Assembly: GCA_003990705.1 (NCBI GenBank)
Contig: AP018318.1
Coordinates: forward strand, 5,567,001 to 5,631,000
Direction of reading: 5' to 3'
DNA length: 64,000 nucleotides
Source of the DNA: Nostoc sp. HK-01
Lineage (GTDB): Bacteria > Cyanobacteriota > Cyanobacteriia > Cyanobacteriales > Nostocaceae
The notes beneath the pieces were generated by a model. It did not search any database. It saw only the letters and a program-made list of their open reading frames with translations, and was not told the DNA's origin. A program made the translations under genes and the position numbers. This document shows positions 34,790 through 42,426 of the stretch, one piece after another; the first letter of the stretch is position 1, and each line of letters begins with the position of its first letter.

Positions 34790-35239
34790 TTAGATATCGC
34801 CGCGAATATCTTCGATAATGCCATCGCGCATGACGATTTCTACCTGCATTTTGCTAATTAAGTTATCACCTTTTTCTACCCGGAAAAATCCTTCCATTTG
34901 AAATTGGTTGACTTCTTGATCTAACTCCAGCATCTGTACTTGCTGAAGGTTTTGCAGCATTTGATTTTTTTGCTCTAGGAATTCGCTTTTCTTTTGATTA
35001 ACTTGCAGTTGGATGTTGTCAATTTGTTGCAGAGTTTGGGGGCTAGGTGGTTGAATACTTTGCTTTTGAATAGCGGCGATCGCTCTTTGTCCTTCGAGGT
35101 CAAGTTGTTGCAATTGCTGATCAAGTTGATTGATCTGGGCTTGCAATTGCTGTTGTACTTCCTCTCTCCAGAGGGGAGTAACAATAACTTTGACGTTGAC
35201 GATGCGCTTCAAAAGTAGTTGGGGGTTGGAGACATCCAT
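34790..35239 (-). CDS. YlqD family protein
   Basis: A 149-residue soluble protein. Residues about 25-110 form an almost continuous Gln/Leu-rich coiled coil (LQAQINQLDQQLQQLDLEGQ). It is framed by short beta segments: VNVKVIVTPLWREEV at the start, and FRVEKGDNLISKMQVEIVMRDG then IIEDIRGD at the end. This is the layout of the YlqD family (named from Bacillus), whose role is unknown. Length fits. Convergent with the upstream hypothetical gene. Confidence 0.75.
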   Translation of the reverse strand: MDVSNPQLLLKRIVNVKVIVTPLWREEVQQQLQAQINQLDQQLQQLDLEGQRAIAAIQKQSIQPPSPQTLQQIDNIQLQVNQKKSEFLEQKNQMLQNLQQVQMLELDQEVNQFQMEGFFRVEKGDNLISKMQVEIVMRDGIIEDIRGDI

Positions 35240-35345
35240 ATTTCGCGTTCACTCTATAAAGTTTGCAGTGGAAATTATCGAGGTTTGATACTCAGCACGG
35301 GCTAAACGCCCCGCTACGGCTAACAGCAATCAGCACTTTTGAATA

Positions 35346-35464
35346 TCAGGCAAACATTTTGTTAATCAGGTCGCCGTAGCGTTCTGCAACAACGTGTCGC
35401 CGGATTTTTAGTGTTTGGGTCATCAAGCCATTTTCAATAGAAAACGGTTCTAGAATCAGCCTGA
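35346..35464 (-). pseudogene. Severed C-terminus of the acyl-CoA/acyl-ACP synthetase gene
   Basis: On the minus strand this reads RLILEPFSIENGLMTQTLKI then RRHVVAERYGDLINKMFA and a TGA stop (35346-35348). It is exactly the missing end of the synthetase gene on the other side of the IS element. Deleting 35465-36616 (the IS plus one 3-bp duplication) restores an uninterrupted 656-residue frame through GPF-RLILEPF. The TLKIRR segment corresponds to the conserved C-terminal lysine motif of long-chain acyl-CoA synthetases. Confidence 0.9.
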
Positions 35465-35466
35465 TA

Positions 35467-35985
35467 CTAAGTTGCGTTCAGAGGTAGTATTCTGAGATGA
35501 GGAAAAAAAGTTAAAGAACGCAGGCGATCGCTATCAGAACAAAGGTCGATTAAACCCTGGCATAGTACGTCCTCAACGTGGTCTAAAGTAGGAAAGACTT
35601 GATTATAAAAGTGTTTTTCTCGAATGTCTTCCCAGATGTGTTCAACCGGCATTAATTCTGGGCTATGAGCAGGTTGAAAAATTAAACGAATATTTTCAGG
35701 AACATTTAAAGCATTAGAACGATGCCAAGATGCTTTATCTAACTGTAAAATTACAAAATAATCAGCAAATTCTTGGGAAATTTGTGATAAAAATAAATTC
35801 ATCATTTTAGTATTAGCATAAGGCAAAGTTAAGCAAGTCATTTTGCCTAATTCGGGTGCAACTGCGGCGTAAGCATAAATATACTGCCTGACTTGTTGTT
35901 TTGGCACAGTTGGGCGTATACCTTGGGGACACCAACAAGCCCTAACTTCTCCAATCCGACCAAACCTGCCTTCATCTCCTGCCAT
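35467..35985 (-). CDS. IS630-like transposase, DDE catalytic part (ORF B)
   Basis: Residues form the DDE superfamily endonuclease: Asp in VLMAGDEGRFGRIG, Asp in VILQLDKASWHRSNAL, and Glu in ELMPVEHIWEDIREKHFYN. The acidic triad is complete. The listed ATG is internal; the natural product is likely a fusion with the upstream ORF made by a -1 shift (or addition of one A) at the A7 run at 36053-36059. The joint then reads DEFKKNFPQLVEKINQTRDP. The stop codon TAG lies inside the terminal repeat. Confidence 0.88.
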   Translation of the reverse strand: MAGDEGRFGRIGEVRACWCPQGIRPTVPKQQVRQYIYAYAAVAPELGKMTCLTLPYANTKMMNLFLSQISQEFADYFVILQLDKASWHRSNALNVPENIRLIFQPAHSPELMPVEHIWEDIREKHFYNQVFPTLDHVEDVLCQGLIDLCSDSDRLRSLTFFPHLRILPLNAT

Positions 35986-36038
35986 TAATACTACAGGTCT
36001 AGTATCAGATGGGTCTCTTGTTTGATTAATTTTTTCTA

Positions 36039-36545
36039 CTAGTTGAGGAAAGTTTTTTTAAATTCATCAACAGAATTTGGGTCTTTTTTGGGATGAGTTG
36101 GTCTTGGGATAATTTTGCGCCACTGATGCCGTTCTAATAGGCGATAAATTGTAGTTTTATGCACAGTAAAACCACATTTCTTTTCATACGCAAGTTTTAT
36201 TTGCATTGCTGTTGCCACTTGACCACTGCGTGCCTTTTCTTTAAAAGAATCTATCAGTTCTTTTTCTTGCTCCCAGCTTAGATAGCAATTATGTCTACCG
36301 CCTTTCCCTGACGCTGATAATCCAGCTTCTCCCTTGCGGTTGTATTGTTGAATTACTTTTCTGACAAACCCTTTTGATACCCCTACGTGTACAGCTATCT
36401 CGGCTGCTGTTCTTGGATCTGCGCTCGCATTGTATATCACTAGCCATTTTTGCCTTTCCCAATGCGATTGCGCCAACTTTACTCTTTGTTTTACCGTCTC
36501 TAAATCTAGATGGGGTACTGCTTGCGTTACTTGAGCCATATGCAC
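36039..36545 (-). CDS. IS630-like transposase, DNA-binding part (ORF A)
   Basis: A 168-residue N-terminal half with two helix-turn-helix regions: RTAAEIAVHVGVSKGFVRKVIQQY and AMQIKLAYEKKCGFTVHKTTIYRLLERHQW. It ends in DEFKKTFLN* just after TTT AAA AAA ACT. A shift at the seven adenines connects it to the catalytic ORF. It is complete within the element and appears undamaged, so the IS may be active. Confidence 0.88.
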   Translation of the reverse strand: MHMAQVTQAVPHLDLETVKQRVKLAQSHWERQKWLVIYNASADPRTAAEIAVHVGVSKGFVRKVIQQYNRKGEAGLSASGKGGRHNCYLSWEQEKELIDSFKEKARSGQVATAMQIKLAYEKKCGFTVHKTTIYRLLERHQWRKIIPRPTHPKKDPNSVDEFKKTFLN

Positions 36546-36590
36546 CCGTCAGACTCTGCCTTTGTTCTCGTCATCTCTTTTTTTAGACTA

Positions 36591-38468
36591 CTACATCTGA
36601 CTGCAACTTGGTATGAATGGCCCAATGCGATCATCTAAACGATAACCTGGACGATTCTGTACTTCCCGATTCAATTCTTGGCGAAACAAATCCTGGATTA
36701 TTTTACTCTCTAGGTCAACACCAGTGCTGAGTTCGGAGTTTTGTTCTGGTAGACGTAATTGCACGTTCTGACTTTGGGCCCATTTTTCTAAGGCTTCGAG
36801 GTTGGGAACAATTAAAGCACCAAGACTGCGCTGATCTTGCCCTACAAGCATGATTTGGTCAATATAAGGCGATCGCAAACACGCATCTTCAATTGGTTGT
36901 GGTTCGATGTTTTCCCCGTTAGTCAAGACAATTGTATCTTTTGCCCTACCAGTTAGCACCAAGTCATTTTCTGGCGTAACCCAACCCAAATCACCGCTGT
37001 CAAACCAACCTTCAGCATCAATGGCTTTGGCTGTTGCTTCGGGGTTTTGGTAATACCCCTGCATGATTTGCGGCCCTTTCAATAACACCAAACCTCTTTG
37101 TCCTTTGGCTAAAGGTTGGCGATTTTCAGGATCTACAATTTTTACTTCTGTACCGGGAATTGGTTGACCGGATGAACCACGGAAATTCCGCCAAGGACGA
37201 CGCGCATTAGTTACTGGCGAAGTTTCGGTTAAACCATAACCTTGTAAAATGTCTACACCAATAATTTCAAAAAAGTTATCAATGTGCCTTGGTAACGCCC
37301 CGCCACCACTAATAACATGTTTGATGCGTCCGCCTGTGGCTTCCCGAACTTTGGCATAAACTATCTTTTCTCCCAAAATATGCAGCGGTAACAAGGCTGA
37401 TGCTTGAATTTTAGCTACGGCGCGTTCAATGGCTGAAGCATCGATATGCTCTAAACACAATCCTTGGGCAATGCGTTGCGCTTTGATATACTTTTCGCTA
37501 ATGCCTAGTAAAAAGTTAATCAAGCGTTGCTTATTAGCAGGTTGTTCCCGAAACTGTTTCTGCACTCCTTCATAAATCGATTCCCATAAGCGGGGAACAG
37601 CAATCATGAAATTGGGTTTAAATTCTTTTAAATCTCGTTTCACAGAACGCAAATTTGTGTAAACTTGGGTGCAGCCTTGTGATAACAAAAAGTATTCACC
37701 ACTACGTTCGTAGCTGTGCCAAGTAGGAAGAATACTTAAGACAATATCACCTGGTTCGGGTTGGACTATTGCTCTGAGACTTCTTACTTGGTGCATTAAA
37801 TTGCTGTGAGACAACATAACACCTTTGGGTTTACCTGTTGTACCAGATGTATAAATTAAAGTGGCTAAGGAATCGGGACTTTGCTGAACCCGCACTAGAG
37901 TATGCTTTGCACCAAGGTCTTGTAACTGGGAAAAGTTGAGTATTTTCAGATGATCGTCCGTTGGTGGTGTTTCATCAGCAAGTAAGATAACTATGCGAAT
38001 TGGTAAGTCATATAGCCTGTCGCGCAGTCTATTAAAGGTTTTTAAATCTTCAACTACCAAAACTGTACTGCCACTGTTGGCAATAATAAACAGCAGTTCT
38101 TCTTTTTCGGCTTGCGAACTACGTACCGCATCCACACCGCCAGCTGTGATGATACCTTGATCGGCGATAAACCAGCGGGGACTGTTATCGGCAATTAAGG
38201 AAATGCGATCGCCTACTTGCACTTCTAAGGCTTGTAACCCAGCCGCAAATTGTTGAATTTGATCCGCTAACTGGATATATGTAATCGCTGTTTCTGGCTT
38301 TGAGTGCGGATTTCGCAACGCCACAATATTGCCAAATTGCTTGGCTGCTAAAGGCCAAATCTCTGAAAGTAAATTTACTTTTGTGTAATCTACAGAACCT
38401 TGAAATGCCAGCTTTTCTCTCTCACTGATGTTCAATAATATGGAAGACGCAGATTGGGTGTTTGACAT
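36591..38468 (-). pseudogene. Long-chain acyl-CoA/acyl-ACP synthetase, 3' end replaced by IS sequence
   Basis: An AMP-forming ligase of 625 residues as it stands. The ATP-binding P-loop is YTSGTTGKPKGVMLSH (about 217-232). The long-chain family motif is GYGLTETSPVT (about 418), and WFDSGDLGWV carries the adenylate-binding Asp. This matches cyanobacterial Aas/FadD-like enzymes that reactivate free fatty acids. The frame runs into the IS after DRIGPF and ends IPSCSQM, of which the last residues are IS-derived. The true 38 C-terminal residues lie beyond the IS at 35346-35464 and include the A10-type lysine motif needed for adenylation. The product is therefore probably inactive. Reconstructed length is 656 residues. 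Confidence 0.88.
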
Positions 38469-38720
38469 AACAACATTACCGAAAATGTACTAATTTTTTA
38501 GTTTTAGTTTATTCTGCTATTGACACTACAATACTCTCCTGTATTTTTACATCGCCAATTGTGTCCGCTATTTCGCAAAACCAACGGTTGTATTGATAAA
38601 AATTTATGTTAAAGTGAAGTTATATAAATTTTAAGCAATACATCCGTAAATGATTGCTTAATTTGGATGTTTGCAGTCAATAACAGCGACCACCTAACTT
38701 TTCAATGGGGGTGATTACCT
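38469..38720. other. Spacer between the synthetase gene and the small-ORF pair
   Basis: AT-rich spacer containing the synthetase promoter on the minus strand. No motif is clear enough to call. GGGGGTGA lies just before the ATA of the first small ORF and could act as its ribosome site. Confidence 0.35.
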
Positions 38721-38963
38721 ATAGATTTCACAGATGCAATATGCTTCACTCTGATTAATGCTATTGCTTGTTTAGCATTTCCTAAGTTTCTCTCTGGGAT
38801 TCTAGCTAAAATCAGAAATAATCAAGCATCTACAAAAGTTCTGATCTCACCAAAATCTACAGTGGAAATTACTAGTTTTCCCTATTGTACGGTTTATGCA
38901 ATAACAGGCCGTCAATATTGTAGATTCAGTCCTCATTTTTGTTCCAAATGTTCTAGCTATTGA
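38721..38963 (+). pseudogene. Small membrane ORF 1, start codon ATA, paralogue of ORF 2
   Basis: An 80-codon frame beginning ATA GAT TTC ACA GAT, ending TGA. Its first 28 residues (DFTDAICFTLINAIACLAFP then KFLSGILAK) align with SFIDGLLLTLVNTVACLILP then KLLSVVLAN of the ORF at 39160. The ATA falls exactly where the paralogue has ATG, with GGGGGTGA 8-15 bases upstream. It is either a pseudogene by loss of the start codon, a rare ATA start, or a base error. The extra C-terminal half is cysteine-rich (YCRFSPHFCSKCSSY) and absent from ORF 2. Confidence 0.6.
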
Positions 38964-38977
38964 TTAATCTCTGCTTC

Positions 38978-39015
38978 AGATACCCGACTTCTTTAAGAAA
39001 TGAAGTTGGGTATCT
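38978..39015. repeat. 14-bp hairpin, copy 2 (AGATACCCGACTTC)
   Basis: AGATACCCGACTTC, a 10-nt loop, then GAAGTTGGGTATCT, followed by TTTGTCTCTATT. It differs from the 8451-8483 copy by one base in the arms and by its loop. It lies 14 bases after small ORF 1, a terminator-like position. Confidence 0.7.
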
Positions 39016-39159
39016 TTGTCTCTATTAGTGTTACAAAACTAAATATTGAACTAGCTTATGGAGATGAGAAGAAAATCAAAAGCACTAATGTAGTCTATTT
39101 GACAAAATATGCTTCAAACTAAATAAATAACAAACAAAATAAAAAAAAGGAGTTTATTT

Positions 39160-39303
39160 ATGAGTTTTATCGATGGTCTATTGCTGACACTCGTGAATAC
39201 TGTTGCTTGTTTGATATTGCCAAAGCTGCTGTCTGTAGTTTTGGCTAATAAAACCGCGGATGAAGTAGCAACTCAACCTGTATCTAGTTCTGAAATAGCT
39301 TAA
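39160..39303 (+). CDS. Small membrane protein ORF 2 (47 aa)
   Basis: A 47-residue frame from ATG 39160 to TAA 39301-39303. An excellent ribosome site AAAAGGAG ends 8 bases before the ATG. It has one hydrophobic segment (LLLTLVNTVACLILPKLLSVVLA) with a conserved cysteine and a polar Ser/Glu-rich tail. Its relation to the frame at 38721 supports a real family of single-helix microproteins in tandem. Function unknown. Confidence 0.65.
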   Translation: MSFIDGLLLTLVNTVACLILPKLLSVVLANKTADEVATQPVSSSEIA

Positions 39304-39376
39304 AAGTGTCAGGCGATCGCAGTTGTGATCAATGTGGGATAATGTTTGTCTAGTTGGAGCGATCGCCAAAAATAAT

Positions 39377-41533
39377 TTACTTCCGCTTTTCTCGCCGCCA
39401 CTTCTCTTTAACTAAGCGAATTTCATCAAAACTGTAGGCTGTACCCAGTTGTTCTTTTAGCGGAGTGAGAGGAATATCACCGAGAACTTCGAGAACGTGC
39501 CAAATTTTTTGATGATGTTCCGCAGGTACTAATAAATTTAAATCTACAGGCTGATTTTTTTCGATTAATCTAGCTAAATGACTGACAATTGTCGCTGGGC
39601 TAAGTTTGCGTTGTTGGGCAATTTCGGTAACACTTAAACCTTGTTGATGTAAATGTAGAGTTTGTAATTCAGTTCCAGAAATTAAACTGAGTGAAGGTAT
39701 AACATCAGCAGCAGAATTAACTGAAGTTTTATTATCCCGGTAAGTGCTAATTTCTGCTAAGAACTTTTCCCCATATTGGGCAAGTTTATGACTCCCGACA
39801 CCAGATAGTTTACCAAATTCAACTAAAGTTTTTGGTTGTACCTGTGCCATTAACTTTAACGTCGAGTCATGAAAGATAACGTAAGGTGGAACAGACTGTT
39901 CATCAGCCAATTGCTTACGCAGCGATCGCAATTTATGTAATAATTCTTCAGCCTCAGCAGCTTTGGGACTTTCTTCGATTAAACTTAATTTTTGCGTTGC
40001 AGACACAGCAATTTCCACTTTGCGCTGTCGTCGCATCACTTCCCAACTGTGGGCGTTTAATTTTAAAACAGAATAACCATCACTAGTTTGTTCTAGCAAA
40101 CCTTGATGTAAAAGCGATCGCCCCAACATTCGCCATTCTTCCACACTTTTATCTTTACCGATACCGTAAGTAGATAATTTGTCGTGTTCGTATTGCGTAA
40201 TCTTCTGATTTTTCGCCCCGCGTAACACATCAATAATATGCAGCATTCCAAATCTTTCTTTGCAACGCGCCACACAAGATAAAAACTTCATCGCTTCAAT
40301 TGTCCAATCTTCCACGGGTTTGGGATGACGACAATTATCACAGTTATTGCAATTTCCCAGAAATCTTTCGCCAAAATAACTGAGTTGAATTGTCCGCCGA
40401 CAATCTGTCCCCTCAGCATAATCAATCATTTGTCGCAGTTGTTGTTTAGCAATCAACTGTTCTTGAGCATCAGTTTTTTGATTAATACTCCATTCAATAG
40501 TTTTAATATCACCAAAACTAAAAAAGATTGTACAGCGTGATGGTTCGCCATCGCGTCCCGCCCGCCCAGATTCTTGATAGTAACTTTCTAAATTTCGGGG
40601 AATATCAAAGTGAATTACCAGTCGCACATCTGGTTTATTAATTCCCATACCAAAAGCTATTGTCGCCACCATCACCCGCGCATCATCTCGAATAAATCGG
40701 GTTTGATTTTTACTGCGTTCTTCATCACTTAATCCCGCATGATAAGGGAGAACTGAAACTTTATCATTTTGCAGTTTAAAAGTTAATTCATCAACTTTTT
40801 TACGAGTCAGACAATAAATAATAGCTGAACCGTCAATTTCTCGAATCAATTCTAATAATTCCGCGTAAGCATATTTAGTTTTCGGGCGGACTTCGTAATA
40901 AAGATTTTGGCGATTAAAACTCGCAATGTGAATACTTGGTTGCTTTAACCCGATTTGTTGAATGATATCAGAACGGACGCGTTCAGTAGCCGTTGCTGTC
41001 AACGCAATCGTCGGGACATGGGGATAACGCGATCGCAAAGATCTCAACTGACGGTATTCTGGACGAAAATCATGTCCCCACTCCGAAACACAGTGCGCCT
41101 CATCGATTGCAAAGGTAGAAATACCAATTTGGTGATGTACTAAATCGAGAAACGGCAAAAACCTTTCACTCATCAGCCGTTCCGGGGCGACATAGAGTAA
41201 TCTTACCTTACCGTTAAGAATTGCTTCTTCCCGCGATCGCACTTGATAAGGATTCAAACTACTATTGAGAAACGTGGCGCTAATATTATTATTTCGCAGT
41301 GCTTCCACTTGGTCTTGCATCAACGCAATTAACGGCGATACCACCACCGTCAATCCCTTCTTTACCAACGCTGGTAACTGAAAACACAAAGACTTTCCCC
41401 CACCTGTGGGCATAACTACCAGCAAATCTCGATTTTGTAGCGCATCTTCGATAATTTTTCGCTGTCCCGGACGGAATTGATCATAACCGAAGTGATATTT
41501 TAGCGCCTGTTCGAGATTGGGATACTGAAGCAT
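39377..41533 (-). CDS. recQ: ATP-dependent DNA helicase RecQ
   Basis: A 3'-5' DNA helicase of about 718 residues. Helicase motifs are FRPGQRKII (motif 0), [16 protein letters not shown] (Walker A), [18 protein letters not shown] (DEAH and aromatic loop), ALTATAT, and [15 protein letters not shown] (motif VI). The RecQ-Ct zinc cysteines are in [10 protein letters not shown] and [10 protein letters not shown] winged helix follows, then an HRDC domain ([16 protein letters not shown]), then a C-terminal HTH_40 domain ([22 protein letters not shown]). I prefer the ATG at 41533 ([11 protein letters not shown]) to a TTG 45 bases upstream. Role: processing of recombination and stalled-fork intermediates. 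Confidence 0.94.
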   Translation of the reverse strand: MLQYPNLEQALKYHFGYDQFRPGQRKIIEDALQNRDLLVVMPTGGGKSLCFQLPALVKKGLTVVVSPLIALMQDQVEALRNNNISATFLNSSLNPYQVRSREEAILNGKVRLLYVAPERLMSERFLPFLDLVHHQIGISTFAIDEAHCVSEWGHDFRPEYRQLRSLRSRYPHVPTIALTATATERVRSDIIQQIGLKQPSIHIASFNRQNLYYEVRPKTKYAYAELLELIREIDGSAIIYCLTRKKVDELTFKLQNDKVSVLPYHAGLSDEERSKNQTRFIRDDARVMVATIAFGMGINKPDVRLVIHFDIPRNLESYYQESGRAGRDGEPSRCTIFFSFGDIKTIEWSINQKTDAQEQLIAKQQLRQMIDYAEGTDCRRTIQLSYFGERFLGNCNNCDNCRHPKPVEDWTIEAMKFLSCVARCKERFGMLHIIDVLRGAKNQKITQYEHDKLSTYGIGKDKSVEEWRMLGRSLLHQGLLEQTSDGYSVLKLNAHSWEVMRRQRKVEIAVSATQKLSLIEESPKAAEAEELLHKLRSLRKQLADEQSVPPYVIFHDSTLKLMAQVQPKTLVEFGKLSGVGSHKLAQYGEKFLAEISTYRDNKTSVNSAADVIPSLSLISGTELQTLHLHQQGLSVTEIAQQRKLSPATIVSHLARLIEKNQPVDLNLLVPAEHHQKIWHVLEVLGDIPLTPLKEQLGTAYSFDEIRLVKEKWRREKRK

Positions 41534-41727
41534 AGCGATCGCTTTTTTGGCTGCATTCTGCGTAGGTAGTTGATACAAAGATTATAAAAGCACAAAATCC
41601 TCTCTGCGCCTTTGCGCCTCTGCGTGAGACGAAAATATTTCAGTGCGATCGCTCGGCGTAGATCCTGATTCTCTCACTTGAATTGCTATCAAAATTCATT
41701 AATGAAATAAAGCATAACAATTGCGTA

Positions 41728-41812
41728 GACGCATTAGCAAAGCGGTAGCGACGTTCGCGCAGCGTCTCGCAGAGAAGGAGCGTCAGCGGCTTGTCGTTAG
41801 ACATCGCTTGGT
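41728..41812. repeat. Nostoc-type dispersed repeat (GCGTCTCGCAGAGAAGG)
   Basis: A GC-richer tract with GCATTAGCAAAGCGGTAGCGAC, GTTCGCGCAGCGTCTCGCAG and AGCGGCTTGTCGTTAGACATCGC, of the kind scattered in Nostoc intergenic DNA. It lies between recQ and the MITE. Assignment by recalled pattern only. Confidence 0.4.
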
Positions 41813-41833
41813 GTAGATCCTGATTTAATCTAA

Positions 41834-42001
41834 GAGGATGTTTTAAAAGTCCTCTGCTCGGTATCAAAACGTTTTAGATCCCCCTAAATCCCCCTTAAAA
41901 AGGGGGACTTTGATTGATTCCTGTTCCCCCCTTTTTTAAGGGGGGTTAGGGGGGATCTAGAAGTGCCTAAAATTACAGCCGAACACTTTTAAAACATTCT
42001 C
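41834..42001. mobile_element. 168-bp MITE with 17-bp TIRs and TAA duplication
   Basis: The left end is GAGGATGTTTTAAAAGT; the right end, read inward, is GAGAATGTTTTAAAAGT: 16 of 17 identical. Both sides are flanked by TAA (41831-41833, 42002-42004). The core from 41875 to 41959 is a second, larger inverted repeat, TAGATCCCCCTAA...TTAGGGGGGATCTA, enclosing CCCCCTTAAAAAGGGGG and a GGG-rich counterpart. It has no coding capacity, so it depends on a transposase elsewhere. Confidence 0.8.
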
Positions 42002-42026
42002 TAAAAACATTCTGCTACATTAATAA

Positions 42027-42362
42027 AGTCCACAACGAAGTTCCGAAGTTCATGAACGAAGCTCTGAGGTTCACGAATGAAGCTCAAAGGTTCATCAACT
42101 AAGCTCTGAGGTTCACGAACTAAGCTCTGAGGTTCACAAACGAAGCTCCGAGGTTCATTAACGGAGTTCAAAGACTCATTCACGAGTATTAAACACTCTC
42201 GCGCGAATATCAAACACTCGTTCACGAGTATCAAACACTCGCCCACGAACATCAAACACTCGCCGATGAATCTCAAAGACTCGTTCACGAGTATCAAACA
42301 CTCTCCCGCGAGTATTAAACACTCATTCACGAGTATCAAACACTCATTACAGCAACTTTCAT
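42027..42362. repeat. 21-bp tandem repeat array, about 16 units in two subfamilies
   Basis: Units of exactly 21 bp run without spacers: first about seven like GTTCACGAACTAAGCTCTGAG, then about eight like ACTCGTTCACGAGTATCAAAC, with degraded units at both ends. The second type holds a short palindrome CGAGT-ATCAAAC-ACTCG. On the minus strand the array is open for 112 codons and reads as heptads (NECLILV, GECLMFV, then REPQSLV), but only a TTG start without a ribosome site is available. It lies 65 bases 3' of the CHAT-TPR gene. Confidence 0.85.
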
Positions 42363-42426
42363 TTACTCAAACCACACACTCACCCTCCTCTCTGCGCCTC
42401 CGCGCCTCTGCGTGAGACAAAAATCT

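Larger units (their letters stand above)
35465..36613 (-). mobile_element. IS630-like insertion sequence, complete, 1149 bp
   Basis: The ends are imperfect terminal inverted repeats of about 30 bp: TACTAAGTTGCGTTCAGAGG at 35465 and TACCAAGTTGCAGTCAGATG read inward from 36613. It is flanked on both sides by TGA (35462-35464 and 36614-36616). Inside are two overlapping-frame transposase ORFs joined by an A7 run. The reading frame of the host gene is restored only if a 3-bp duplication is removed, not the TA dinucleotide usual in IS630. The TA may instead be counted as the element's own tips. The element is inserted in a long-chain acyl-CoA synthetase gene. Confidence 0.9.

Noticed and set aside
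42001-42339. Minus-strand ORF of 112 codons with heptad repeats as a confirmed gene
   Set aside because: It is the read-through of the 21-bp tandem array, uses a TTG without ribosome site, and shows no sign of protein-level selection. Kept as a repeat and a finding.
42027-42362. CRISPR array
   Set aside because: Units abut with no spacers and no cas genes are nearby.
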